A stretch of DNA of 64,000 nucleotides from Fimbriimonadaceae bacterium (lineage in GTDB: Bacteria > Armatimonadota > Fimbriimonadia > Fimbriimonadales > Fimbriimonadaceae): assembly GCA_019638795.1 (NCBI GenBank), contig JAHBTB010000011.1, positions 17,331-81,330 on the forward strand, written 5' to 3'. Position numbers and translations under genes: made by a program. Positions 9,611-17,437 of this stretch are shown here, piece by piece. Every line of letters begins with the position of its first letter. Position 1 is the first letter of the stretch. The notes below the pieces were generated by a model. The model did no database searches. It was not told the DNA's origin and was given only the letters and a program-made list of their open reading frames with translations.

Positions 9611-10791
9611 TGCGTGTCGTCGTCCACGACTACCCGGGACACATGTTCCCGCTGAGCCTCAGCCGTGAACTTGCCCGGCGCGGGCACGAGGTGTTGCATT
9701 TGTATTCCGCGTCGTTCGTCAGCCCTCACGGTGAGCTAGTGCGCCGGGCCGACGACTCGCCCCACTTCGACATCAAGGGTATCACCCTGGCCGGAGGCGT
9801 CTTCGACAAAACGAACCTGTTCCGTCGGCGTCAGGCCGACATCGAACATGGCGAACTTGCCCGACAGGAAGTCGAAAGGTTCACGGCTGACTGGGTCCTG
9901 ACGTGCAGCTCGCCGTTGGACGCGGTGAAGGCGATCCAGGCCTCGACCCACCGCCAAGGTGGACGCCACCTCTTTTGGCTTCAAGACCTTATTGGTATCG
10001 CTGCCGACAAGATCATGCGGCACAAGGTGCCGATTGTGGGTGGGGTGATCGGCAAGCTGTTTGTCGGGTACGAACGGAGGCTGTTGGCCGACGCCGACGC
10101 CGTTGTCGTGATCACCGAGGACTTCCGGCCGTTTGTTCCGGAGGAGCAGACCAACGTCCATGTCGTGGAGAATTGGTCGCCGATCGATCAGATCCCTCTG
10201 AGCGAGAAGCAGAACGAGTGGTCGCGGTCCAAGGGCCTGGACCAGACCACAAACTGGGTCTACACCGGCACTTTGGGCATGAAGCATAACCCGGGTCTCT
10301 TGCTCAAGCTGGCCGAAGAGCACCGCAGCGACCCGTCGTTCCGGCTCGTCGTTGTCAGTGAAGGTTCAAGCGTCGATTGGTTGCGCGAAAACGCCGCCGC
10401 ACGGGGACTTGAGAATGTTGTCCTCCTCCCGTTCCAGTCGGTGGACGATTTCCCCCAAGTCTTGGGCTCGGCCGACGTCCTCGTGGCGATCCTTGAGCCC
10501 TCGGCGGGCGTCTTTTCCGTGCCATCGAAGGTGCTGAGTTACCTCTCGTCGGGTCGGGCGATCCTGCTTGCCGTCCCGCCAGAGAACCTTATCGCTCGGA
10601 TCGTGACCGGTCATAACGCCGGTCTCGCTGTGTCGCCGTTGGACGAGGCCGCATTTATCGAGGCGGCGCGAGAACTCGGGTCAGACCCGGAACGGCGCCG
10701 GCAGATGGGCGCGAACGGAAGGGCCTACGCGGCGAAGACCTTCGACGTCGGGGCCATCACCGACCGGTTCGAAGCCATCTTTAACGCCTAG
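9610..10791 (+). CDS. Glycosyltransferase family 4 (WcaI-like)
   Basis: A 393-residue GT-B type enzyme. The N-terminal half begins with a Rossmann strand ([11 protein letters not shown]). The C-terminal half has the GT4 donor-binding pattern: VYTGTLGMKHNP near 215, then PSKVLSYLSSGRAIL with the surrounding glutamate region near 310. The ATG overlaps the fcl stop (TGATG), so it likely belongs to the GDP-fucose operon and may use GDP-fucose or GDP-mannose. Donor and acceptor are inferred from context only. Its stop shares the palindrome CTAG with the stop of the convergent gene. Confidence 0.85.
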   Translation: MRVVVHDYPGHMFPLSLSRELARRGHEVLHLYSASFVSPHGELVRRADDSPHFDIKGITLAGGVFDKTNLFRRRQADIEHGELARQEVERFTADWVLTCSSPLDAVKAIQASTHRQGGRHLFWLQDLIGIAADKIMRHKVPIVGGVIGKLFVGYERRLLADADAVVVITEDFRPFVPEEQTNVHVVENWSPIDQIPLSEKQNEWSRSKGLDQTTNWVYTGTLGMKHNPGLLLKLAEEHRSDPSFRLVVVSEGSSVDWLRENAAARGLENVVLLPFQSVDDFPQVLGSADVLVAILEPSAGVFSVPSKVLSYLSSGRAILLAVPPENLIARIVTGHNAGLAVSPLDEAAFIEAARELGSDPERRRQMGANGRAYAAKTFDVGAITDRFEAIFNA

Positions 10792-11570
10792 CCGCCGCCC
10801 TGGGCCAAGGTGATGCTGACGGGAGTCGCGTCACCCGGGTTGAACGTGAAGTCCGTGGTGCTGGGAGGCGTAGCGAACTCCATCATCGTCCAGGCCGTCT
10901 GCTGGAGTGCGTTGCCCACGACCTTTGACGCCTCGTAGGTCGCCGACGAGAACCAGAGCAACTGGTCGGGGTCTCGTTGGAACCCATAGGTCAACGTGAC
11001 CTGCTGCGGTGCCCTGGCGTTGCAGGCGATGCCGAGGCCACTCGTCGTGACCACCGCGGTCGAGAGGTAGGGCGTCCATGTGTCGGCCACGGCCGCCGAA
11101 CCGGCTGTCCGGCAGCGGTCGATGTCGGCCAGGAACCCCGACGCGAACTGGGCCGGGCCTGTGGTGACCCGCTTTAGCGTCGAAAAGAGCCTTGAACCCT
11201 GCAGGGCCGGGGTGGGGGCGTCGCCGTACTTGACGACGCTGTAAGTGTTTTTGGCCGCGTCATAGACCCAGAGGTGTTCTCCGTCGGCCACATAGCGGTG
11301 GGTGATCTTTTCCCTTGCCGACACTAGGCCCTCCAGGTAGACCGTCTCCTTGGCGTTCGTCACCACCCGCTTGACGACCATTTGGACGGCAAAAGGCGAC
11401 TCGTCGTCGCCGGTCGTGGTCGTGCCGCTCAGGTTGATATGGACGACGTCTTGGAGGGCAAGCCGGCCATAGGCTTCGGCGACCATCTGGCGCGCGGTCA
11501 GCAGGTCGTCGGCCCACACGGTCGAGACGGCCAAGGTCAGGACGGTCACCAGGACGGCTTTCACGTTCAT
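10788..11570 (-). CDS. Exported LolA/DUF2092-like protein of unknown function
   Basis: A 260-residue protein with a clear signal peptide (cut near STVWA-DD). The body alternates strands in a pattern like the half-barrel of LolA, LppX and DUF2092 proteins: repeated short strands, a segment reading HRYVADGEHLWVYD, then a long amphipathic C-terminal part. Such proteins bind lipids or lipoproteins in the periplasm. The fold is inferred from pattern alone and the exact family is uncertain. The gene stands alone on this strand, convergent with the GT4 gene. Confidence 0.5.
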   Translation of the reverse strand: MNVKAVLVTVLTLAVSTVWADDLLTARQMVAEAYGRLALQDVVHINLSGTTTTGDDESPFAVQMVVKRVVTNAKETVYLEGLVSAREKITHRYVADGEHLWVYDAAKNTYSVVKYGDAPTPALQGSRLFSTLKRVTTGPAQFASGFLADIDRCRTAGSAAVADTWTPYLSTAVVTTSGLGIACNARAPQQVTLTYGFQRDPDQLLWFSSATYEASKVVGNALQQTAWTMMEFATPPSTTDFTFNPGDATPVSITLAQGGG

Positions 11571-11616
11571 CTTTGACTGGCCATGCCCCTGCCTCTGTTC
11601 CGGGACTGCATGGACA

Positions 11617-11630
11617 TTGACAAGTATAAT
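11617..11630 (+). promoter_or_regulatory. Candidate -10 box for thrS
   Basis: A perfect TATAAT lies at 11625-11630, about 41 bases before the thrS start. A TTGACA sits only two bases upstream of it (11617-11622), far too close to be its -35 partner, and no good -35 is seen at 16-18 bases. GGGAGGG at 11658-11664 is the ribosome-binding site. Confidence 0.5.
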
Positions 11631-11671
11631 GCCTCCGACAGCTCAATCCCATTGTCTGGGAGGGAACACAC

Positions 11672-13519
11672 ATGAACCAAGTACCTTACGAACAGTCCGA
11701 CCTTTACCGGTTGCGACACTCTGCCGCCCACCTGATGGCCCAAGCCGTCCAGGAACTCTGGCCCTCCGCCAAACTCTCCATCGGCCCGCCGGTCGAAAAC
11801 GGCTTCTACTACGACATCGACTTCGAAGAGCCGCTCCAGGAAAAGGACCTCGAGAAAATCGAGAAGCGCATGAGGGAGCTGAGCAATCTCAAGCAACCCA
11901 TCGTCCGGCGTGAGGCCAAAGACCGCGCCGAAGCCCGGGGCATCGTGCTGACGGACGGCGAGAGCCAGGCCCTCTACAAGCTCCAATTGCTGGACGCGAT
12001 CCCCGACGGCGAGCCGATCTCTTTCTACGAACAACGTGGGACGGACAAGCAAGGAGTCGAACATGTCTTTGTCGACCTGTGTCGAGGCCCGCACGTCGAC
12101 AACACCGCCCAAATCAAGAACTTTAAGCTGATGTCCATTGCGGGGGCCTATTGGCGCGGCGACGTCAAAAACAAGCAGCTGACCCGCATCTACGGCACGG
12201 CCTTCGAGACGAAGGAAGACCTGGACGCCTACCTTCACCAACTGGAGGAGGCCAAGAAGCGCGACCACCGCCTGCTGGGCCGGGAGTTGGGCCTCTTCAT
12301 GTTCTCCCCACGCGTCGGCACGGGCCTGGCGCTGTGGCTGCCCAAAGGGGCGGTGTTGCGCGAGACGATGGTGGCCTTCCTCCGCGAAGAACAACTGAAA
12401 CGGGGTTACGAGCCCGTCATCACGCCTCAGCTCGCCAGCATCAAGCTCTACGAGAAAAGCGGCCACATCATCACGTTTAAGGACAAGCTGTTCCCCTTCA
12501 TGGAGGACGAGGAGAAGGAGACCTACATCCTCAAACCCATGAACTGCCCGTTCCACATTGAGATCTACCAGTCTGCGATGCGGAGCTACCGCGACCTGCC
12601 CGTGCGCTACGCCGAGTTCGGCACGGTGCACCGGTACGAGCAAAGCGGTGAGGTCACCGGAATCCTTCGCGCCCGCGGGTTCACCCAGGACGACGCCCAC
12701 TTGTTCGTCCGACCCGACCAACTGGTCGACGAGTTCATCGGGGTGGTCGACCTCATGCAGGTTGTCCTCAAGAAACTTGGCCTGACCAACTTCAAGGCAC
12801 GATTGGGCACCAAAGACCCGGCCAGCGCCAAGTACATCGGGCATGAGGAGAATTGGACGGCCGCGCAACAAGCCATCGAGACGGCGTGCCAGAAGATGGG
12901 CATGGAATACTTCGTCTCTCCCGGGGACGCCGCGTTCTACGGGCCGAAGCTCGACCTGATCATCAAGGACGCCCTAGGCCGGGACTGGCAGATGGGCACG
13001 GTGCAGGTGGACTACAACCTGCCCGAGCGGTTCGACCTGGAGTACATCGGCGAGGACAGCAAGCCCCACCGGCCGATCATGATCCACCGGGCCCCGTTCG
13101 GCTCCATGGAGCGGATGATCGGGCTCCTGACCGAGCACTATGCCGGGGCGTTCCCGTTCTGGCTTGCGCCGGTGCAAGTTGCGGTGCTCCCGATCGCGGA
13201 CCGGCACAACAAGTACGCCTATGCGGTCGCCTCAGCCCTGCAGGGGTTCCCCTTCAACGCCGCCCACGACGAGTCGTCGGAGAGCGTCGCCTTTGCCGCG
13301 GTGGAGGGCAGTGCCGGCTTCCGCGTCACGGTAGACGACCGTCGGCAGTCCCTCGGCAAAAAGATCAGGGACAACACCCACCTCAAGGTGCCGTACATGC
13401 TCGTCGTCGGCGACAAGGACGCGGAGGCGGGGACGGTCGGTGTGCGGTCTCGCGAGGGCGAGGACTTAGGGGCGACGACCGTCCCAGAGTTGATCAAGAA
13501 ACTGTCAACCGAGTCCTAG
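11672..13519 (+). CDS. thrS: Threonyl-tRNA synthetase lacking the TGS domain
   Basis: Charges tRNA-Thr. The 615 residues start almost at the editing domain: HSAAH at 16-20 and CRGPH near 136 are its conserved His/Cys residues. The class II core follows with MNCPFH near 290 (zinc Cys), YAEFGTVHRYE and RGFTQDDAHLF, then an anticodon-binding domain from about 510. The N-terminal ~60-residue TGS domain usual in bacterial ThrRS is absent, and no earlier start is available in frame. The start is supported by GGGAGGG at 11658-11664. Confidence 0.95.
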   Translation: MNQVPYEQSDLYRLRHSAAHLMAQAVQELWPSAKLSIGPPVENGFYYDIDFEEPLQEKDLEKIEKRMRELSNLKQPIVRREAKDRAEARGIVLTDGESQALYKLQLLDAIPDGEPISFYEQRGTDKQGVEHVFVDLCRGPHVDNTAQIKNFKLMSIAGAYWRGDVKNKQLTRIYGTAFETKEDLDAYLHQLEEAKKRDHRLLGRELGLFMFSPRVGTGLALWLPKGAVLRETMVAFLREEQLKRGYEPVITPQLASIKLYEKSGHIITFKDKLFPFMEDEEKETYILKPMNCPFHIEIYQSAMRSYRDLPVRYAEFGTVHRYEQSGEVTGILRARGFTQDDAHLFVRPDQLVDEFIGVVDLMQVVLKKLGLTNFKARLGTKDPASAKYIGHEENWTAAQQAIETACQKMGMEYFVSPGDAAFYGPKLDLIIKDALGRDWQMGTVQVDYNLPERFDLEYIGEDSKPHRPIMIHRAPFGSMERMIGLLTEHYAGAFPFWLAPVQVAVLPIADRHNKYAYAVASALQGFPFNAAHDESSESVAFAAVEGSAGFRVTVDDRRQSLGKKIRDNTHLKVPYMLVVGDKDAEAGTVGVRSREGEDLGATTVPELIKKLSTES

Positions 13520-13559
13520 TCGGGCACCAATCAGCCAGGAGCCATGTCTCAATTGTCAG

Positions 13560-13588
13560 GTGTGGACGGACGAAAACGCCGTCCACAC
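13560..13588 (+). promoter_or_regulatory. Perfect 10-bp hairpin next to a ribosome-binding site
   Basis: GTGTGGACGG (13560-13569) pairs with CCGTCCACAC (13579-13588) around a 9-base loop. It lies between the thrS stop and the next gene, directly before GGAG (13589-13592) and 13 bases before the ATG at 13602. There is no U-run, so it is a poor terminator. It may instead stabilise the mRNA or tune translation of the downstream gene. Confidence 0.6.
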
Positions 13589-13601
13589 GGAGACCAACCC
13601 A

Positions 13602-14090
13602 ATGAAACCGACCTTGCGTATGATCCTGGCTGCCGCTGCCGCCACCATGATGGTGACCGGAGCCTTTGCCCAGACCCACTCCAAACCTGCGACGACCCAC
13701 AAGCCAGCAAAGTCGTCCACCGCGAAGTCATCCGAGCACATGAAACTTCCGGCCGGCGACAAGTTCTGGGGCACGGTCACCAAGGACGCGATCAAGGACG
13801 GCAAGTTCACATTCGGCTCGGCGAACAAGCACCAGAAGGGGAGCTTCGTCGTCGACACCACGGGTGCCAAGATCACGGACAAAGCCGGCAAGTCATTCAC
13901 GCTGTCTAGCCTGAAACCTGGTTCGAGCGTCACCGTTTTTGGCAAGGCGACCAAGAACGCGATCAAGGCCAACGCGGTGATCGTCAACTATGTGCCGGGG
14001 ACCAAGCCGGCGACTTCGGCCAGCAGCCCCAAGTCGCGGTCGGCCAAGACCACGTCCGCCAAGTCGGGCGGCAGGAGCGGCAAAGGCTAA
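13602..14090 (+). CDS. Small exported basic protein, DUF5666-like barrel
   Basis: 162 residues. A signal peptide (MKPTLRMILA to AFAQ, about 24 residues) is followed by a Lys/Thr/Ser-rich linker, then a strand-rich core near 55-125 in which the pattern F-G-T-V / S-F-V-V / G-S-S-V-T-V-F-G recurs, as in OB-like DUF5666 domains. The tail is Ser/Lys-rich and low-complexity. I chose ATG 13602 because it gives a normal signal peptide and has GGAG nine bases upstream; an earlier ATG at 13560 would read through the hairpin. Function unknown. Confidence 0.7.
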   Translation: MKPTLRMILAAAAATMMVTGAFAQTHSKPATTHKPAKSSTAKSSEHMKLPAGDKFWGTVTKDAIKDGKFTFGSANKHQKGSFVVDTTGAKITDKAGKSFTLSSLKPGSSVTVFGKATKNAIKANAVIVNYVPGTKPATSASSPKSRSAKTTSAKSGGRSGKG

Positions 14091-14118
14091 GGCACCCGTC
14101 ACGATCGCTGTGAAGCGT

Positions 14119-14155
14119 GAGAAGACCGCTGGACTGGCGGTCTTCTCTGTTTTTT
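14119..14155 (+). terminator. Rho-independent terminator
   Basis: GAGAAGACCGC (14119-14129) pairs with GCGGTCTTCTC (14137-14147) over a 7-base loop, followed by TGTTTTTT. It closes the thrS/exported-protein region and separates it from the pilin gene. Confidence 0.9.
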
Positions 14156-14213
14156 GTTGAGCGGTCAAGAGACATGGAACATAAACCGATAAGAGGGAAG
14201 GGACTGTCTCATC

Positions 14214-14531
14214 ATGTCAAAGAAAGGCGGCTTTACGCTCGTTGAGATCATGATCGTGGTGCTGGTCATCAGCATCATGTTGGCCATCGCTGTGCCTTCT
14301 TGGCTCAAAGTAAGGGAGACGAGCAACCAGACTGCCTGCGACGACAACCGCCGCGTCATCAACCAGGCCAAGCAGATGTGGATCCAAGACCAAGGCAAGG
14401 TCGCGACCGACACCGCGACGGCCGCCGATCTCGCGCCCTACATGAAGTCCTTCCCCAAGTGCCCCGAAAACGGCATCTACACGATCGGCAACGGCAATGC
14501 CGAAGTCCATTGCTCGATCCACTATCCGTGA
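14214..14531 (+). CDS. GspG/ComGC-like prepilin
   Basis: 105 residues with a classic type IV prepilin leader: KKG-GFTLVEIMIVV, with Gly at -1, Phe at +1 and Glu at +5, followed by one hydrophobic helix. The rest is short, with two cysteines in the C-terminal half (PKCPENG and VHCS). The size fits minor or major pseudopilins of type II secretion or competence systems. No assembly ATPase or platform gene is nearby. It differs from the six larger prepilin-like proteins in this window, which have Ala at -1. Confidence 0.85.
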   Translation: MSKKGGFTLVEIMIVVLVISIMLAIAVPSWLKVRETSNQTACDDNRRVINQAKQMWIQDQGKVATDTATAADLAPYMKSFPKCPENGIYTIGNGNAEVHCSIHYP

Positions 14532-14534
14532 CGC

Positions 14535-15725
14535 CTATTCGTTGCGGAGACTGACCACTGGGTCTTGACGCGCCGCCTTGACCGCGGGGACAAGCCCGAA
14601 GAGGGTGCCGACCCCGACCCCGACCGCGAACGCGGTCGCCACCGTCCCCGGAGTCAGGAGAGGCTTGATGCTCGTTGTCTGGGCGATGAGCACGATGGCG
14701 ACACCGCTCGCGGCGAGCCCGACCAAGACGCCCGCCGTCCCGATGATGGCGCTTTCCAAGAGGAATTGGGCGAAGATGTCCCCGCGCCGGGCGCCGACCG
14801 TCTTGCGGACGCCGATCTCCTTTTGCCTCTCGTTGACCGACATCAGCATGATCGCCATGACGCCGACTCCGCCGACGAACAGGGCGATACTGGTCAGACC
14901 CACCACCAGGGTGCGCAGAACGCTCAGGATCTGGAACACGAGGCCAAGCAGGTCCTCCTGGGTGAGGACACTGAACTGGCTGCGGTCGAGGGTGGTCGCG
15001 ATCCGGTCGCTGACGGCCCGCACAAGGGACTTCGGCTCACGGTGGTTGCTCACCTGCACGAACAGGCGGTCGATTTGGACGTCGTCCTCCTGCTGCCGTA
15101 AGTAGGCGAGGGGGATGTAGGCGACATTGGCGAGGCTGAGACTGGCGAACATGTCGGAACCCGAACTGTTCTCCCGGGTGACGCCGATGACGGTGTAGTC
15201 CCGCGAGCCGATCTTGACCGTTTGACCGACCGCGTCGGCTTTGCCGAACAGTTCGTCCTTGGCGCTGTCACCAAGGACACAGACCGGCCTTAACTGCTCA
15301 GTGCCGTCGAAGAACCGCCCCGCGACCATCTGGGCGTGATGGACATCTTTCCAGTCCGGTGTCGTGGCCAAAACAAAGGGATAGGCCTCGCGGCCGTTGT
15401 GGGCGACCGAGCCACCGGCAAAGCTGAGCGGGGCGACCCGCTCGACCCCTGCGACCGTGGAGACCGCCCGGGCGGTCCGCTCGTCCAAGTAGCTCTTGCC
15501 TGCCAGGTTGGGGTTGAACGTACCGAACTCGACGTGGCCCGGGACGACGATCAGCAGGTTGACGCCCAAGGACTCGACTTGCCCGCCGATGTCCTTTTCA
15601 ACTCCGATCCCGATGCTGACCAAGAGGATGATCGCGACGCTGGCGACAGTCACTCCCACGGCGCTGAGCACGGCGCGTTGCCAATGCTCGACCAGGCTTT
15701 GTAGCGCGACGCGCAGGTTCCGCAC
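14535..15725 (-). CDS. MacB/FtsX-type ABC transporter permease
   Basis: 396 residues: one N-terminal membrane helix (VLSAVGVTVASVAIILLVSI, about 19-38), a large periplasmic MacB_PCD-like domain to about 265, then three helices of the FtsX domain, including the typical loop VNERQKEIGVRKTVGA near 295. These permeases couple an ATPase to mechanical work on periplasmic or outer-membrane substrates such as lipoproteins. No ATPase gene is adjacent. It follows lipoprotein genes on the same strand and may be co-transcribed with them. Confidence 0.85.
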   Translation of the reverse strand: MRNLRVALQSLVEHWQRAVLSAVGVTVASVAIILLVSIGIGVEKDIGGQVESLGVNLLIVVPGHVEFGTFNPNLAGKSYLDERTARAVSTVAGVERVAPLSFAGGSVAHNGREAYPFVLATTPDWKDVHHAQMVAGRFFDGTEQLRPVCVLGDSAKDELFGKADAVGQTVKIGSRDYTVIGVTRENSSGSDMFASLSLANVAYIPLAYLRQQEDDVQIDRLFVQVSNHREPKSLVRAVSDRIATTLDRSQFSVLTQEDLLGLVFQILSVLRTLVVGLTSIALFVGGVGVMAIMLMSVNERQKEIGVRKTVGARRGDIFAQFLLESAIIGTAGVLVGLAASGVAIVLIAQTTSIKPLLTPGTVATAFAVGVGVGTLFGLVPAVKAARQDPVVSLRNE

Positions 15726-15780
15726 CCTGTCAATGTGGAACGCAGGGGAGGTGCATCATAGGCCCTTGCGGGCCATGTGG

Positions 15781-16035
15781 CTACTTGCCCGAGACTTTGC
15801 TGCCGAAGGTCAGGTCTTTCTTGGACTTGTCCAAATCGGCAGGCGGGAGCGGGTCGTACATGGGGAAGAGACCCTTGTCCAGGTCCTTGCCCGACTTCTT
15901 GTTGGCGAGGTCCGCCCGTTTTTGAATCTCGGCCGGATCGACCTTGTTTTCGGCGACCTTTTCGCCCGCGTCGCAGCCCGCTGTCATGAGTAGGGCGAGC
16001 GTCGCGCCGGCATAGATGAATGGCGATGCCTTCAT
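15781..16035 (-). CDS. Small lipoprotein with LFP-x2-DP and KV-G-K tail motifs
   Basis: 84 residues with a lipobox ending TAGC at Cys21. After a Lys/Asp-rich region the sequence contains LFPMYDPLPPAD, nearly the same as LFPVSDPPPPAE in the next lipoprotein upstream, and ends GSKVSGK. Those shared features place it in one small family with the lipoproteins at 16202 and 22655. Function unknown. It lies between that lipoprotein and the MacB-type permease, on the same strand. Confidence 0.75.
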   Translation of the reverse strand: MKASPFIYAGATLALLMTAGCDAGEKVAENKVDPAEIQKRADLANKKSGKDLDKGLFPMYDPLPPADLDKSKKDLTFGSKVSGK

Positions 16036-16161
16036 GGTTTTGTCTAACCCCCAAAACTTTTCTAGGGGCGCGGGGCACTAAGGCCCCGACACCCCCGATC
16101 GCCATGAGAGGAAAAGCTACTTTTGTTGTCGAAGTGTCTCTCGACGACGACCGTTGTTGTG

Positions 16162-16196
16162 GTCGTGTCGCCGGGCGCGGGCCCCGGCGACACGAC
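16162..16196 (-). terminator. Strong hairpin after lipoprotein gene
   Basis: A 14-bp perfect stem (16162-16175 with 16183-16196) starts six bases past the stop of the lipoprotein gene at 16202. No clear U-run follows on the minus strand, so it may be a 3'-end stabiliser or partial terminator rather than a full stop. Confidence 0.6.
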
Positions 16197-16201
16197 AGTT
16201 G

Positions 16202-16441
16202 CTAGCCTCCGGCCTTTCCGCCGACCTTGATGCCGGCGCCTTTGGCCTCGGCAGGTGGCGGAGGGTCGCTGACCGGGAACAACGCGTTGTCAGCTTTGCT
16301 GCCGTTGTTGTTCGCGCCTGGAGCGGCCGGCTGTTCGGTGGTTTGTTTCACCGATGCCGACGCACCGGCCCCGTCGCATCCCGCCATGAAGGCGGATGCG
16401 ACGAGGACAATAGCGAGTCCCACTGTCCAGAGTTTGGCCAT
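16202..16441 (-). CDS. Small lipoprotein paired with class 1 prepilin
   Basis: 79 residues with the lipobox FMAGC at Cys22, a low-complexity Ala/Gly/Asn region, the motif LFPVSDPPPPAE, and a Gly/Lys-rich end (KVGGKAGG). ATG 16441 lies five bases after the stop of the prepilin gene, so the two are translated from one message. An upstream start would run into the prepilin gene and add a non-signal sequence. Function unknown; an outer-surface or periplasmic anchor role is only a guess. Confidence 0.75.
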   Translation of the reverse strand: MAKLWTVGLAIVLVASAFMAGCDGAGASASVKQTTEQPAAPGANNNGSKADNALFPVSDPPPPAEAKGAGIKVGGKAGG

Positions 16442-16446
16442 GTCCC

Positions 16447-17322
16447 TTAGAGCGAGAGGTCGTTGGTCGTCTCGTCGAGGTCCCACAGGTACTTGGACAT
16501 GTCGGTGATGACCGCGCCGTGGTTGGCGTTCGTGTAGACCGCACTGCCGTAGTCCGTACCGGCGGCGAGGGCGGCGTCCTTCATGAACTTGGCGTGGCCG
16601 TCGACGAAGCCCACGACTGCGCCACCGAGCGGGTTGACCGCGCGGACGTCAGCCGTGATCTTGCCCTTGGCGCCGTTGTTGGCGGACCAGTTACCCGATC
16701 CTTGCGTGCCGTCCCACCAGATACAGGCGTGCGGCGCAGGGGCGATGATCGGCCAGGCTCCCGGAGGGTTGGCCGCGTACCAACCGCTGTTCGGGTTCGT
16801 GGTGAAGCCCTGGGTGTTGGTGAACATGACCGTGTCGGCCGGGTTCACAGCGGCGGACTCGCCGCGGGCCAGGCCGTAGTCGCAGTCATACCAGGGTCCC
16901 AAGAACAAGTAGTTGTAGCCGTACAGCGGGCGCCGGTTCTGGGTGTAGTACCAAGCGTTCGGGCCGGTGATGTTGCCGGCGACGTCACCGATGACGGGGT
17001 CGACAAGCATCTGGATGCTCTTGATGTAGGGGGCGGTGATACCGACCCAGGTCATGGACGGGGTCGGCAGACCGTCGGCGCAGCCGGTGGAGGTCGGACA
17101 ACCGAGGTTCCCGTAGCGCCCGCTCATCGAGAGCGGGAACATGTCGTCGTAATCGCCCTGGTAGATCTTGGCCGCCATGGTCTCCTGCTTCACGTTGGAA
17201 AGCGAGGAGGTCTTCTTGGCAGCAAGCTTAGCCTGGGCAAAGACGGGGAAGAGAATGGCCGCGAGGATTGCGATAATGGCGATCACGACCAGCAGTTCAA
17301 TAAGAGTGAATGCACGTTTCAT
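16447..17322 (-). CDS. Prepilin-like protein, class 1 (DGH-x-K type)
   Basis: 291 residues. The N-terminus [13 protein letters not shown] and [13 protein letters not shown] is a prepilin leader with Ala at -1, Phe at +1 and Glu at +5, plus the long hydrophobic helix. The body resembles DUF1559/H-X9-DG prepilins: YQGDYDD near 55, YGYNYLFLGP, DTVMFTN, and FVDGHAKFMKDAALAAGT near 245. It ends SKYLWDLDE plus a short tail. Exported and probably part of a pseudopilus or surface structure. AGGAG lies nine bases before the ATG. Confidence 0.9.
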   Translation of the reverse strand: MKRAFTLIELLVVIAIIAILAAILFPVFAQAKLAAKKTSSLSNVKQETMAAKIYQGDYDDMFPLSMSGRYGNLGCPTSTGCADGLPTPSMTWVGITAPYIKSIQMLVDPVIGDVAGNITGPNAWYYTQNRRPLYGYNYLFLGPWYDCDYGLARGESAAVNPADTVMFTNTQGFTTNPNSGWYAANPPGAWPIIAPAPHACIWWDGTQGSGNWSANNGAKGKITADVRAVNPLGGAVVGFVDGHAKFMKDAALAAGTDYGSAVYTNANHGAVITDMSKYLWDLDETTNDLSL

Positions 17323-17348
17323 ATCTCAGGACTCCTGAAGATCGAATA

Positions 17349-17377
17349 ACTGTACCATGCAAAAAGTCCCAAAACAA
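17349..17377 (-). promoter_or_regulatory. Sigma-70-like promoter of class 1 prepilin gene
   Basis: On the minus strand TTGTTT (17372-17377) is followed after 17 bases by TACAGT (17349-17354), about 27 bases before the start codon. The ribosome-binding region lies in a short inverted repeat, TCAGGA-x-TCCTGA (17326-17338), which could partly hide it. Confidence 0.55.
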
Positions 17378-17437
17378 GGTGGTTCCCCAATGTTGCGGCA
17401 CTTTTCAGTAAATGTTTCCGGTAAGCGCTGGAAACAG

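Noticed and set aside
11571..11671. T-box leader upstream of thrS
   Set aside because: The leader after the TATAAT box is only about 35 bases, too short for a T-box, and no antiterminator sequence is seen.
11567..12871. 434-codon frame antisense to thrS
   Set aside because: Shadow of thrS; no motif, and thrS motifs are complete on the other strand.
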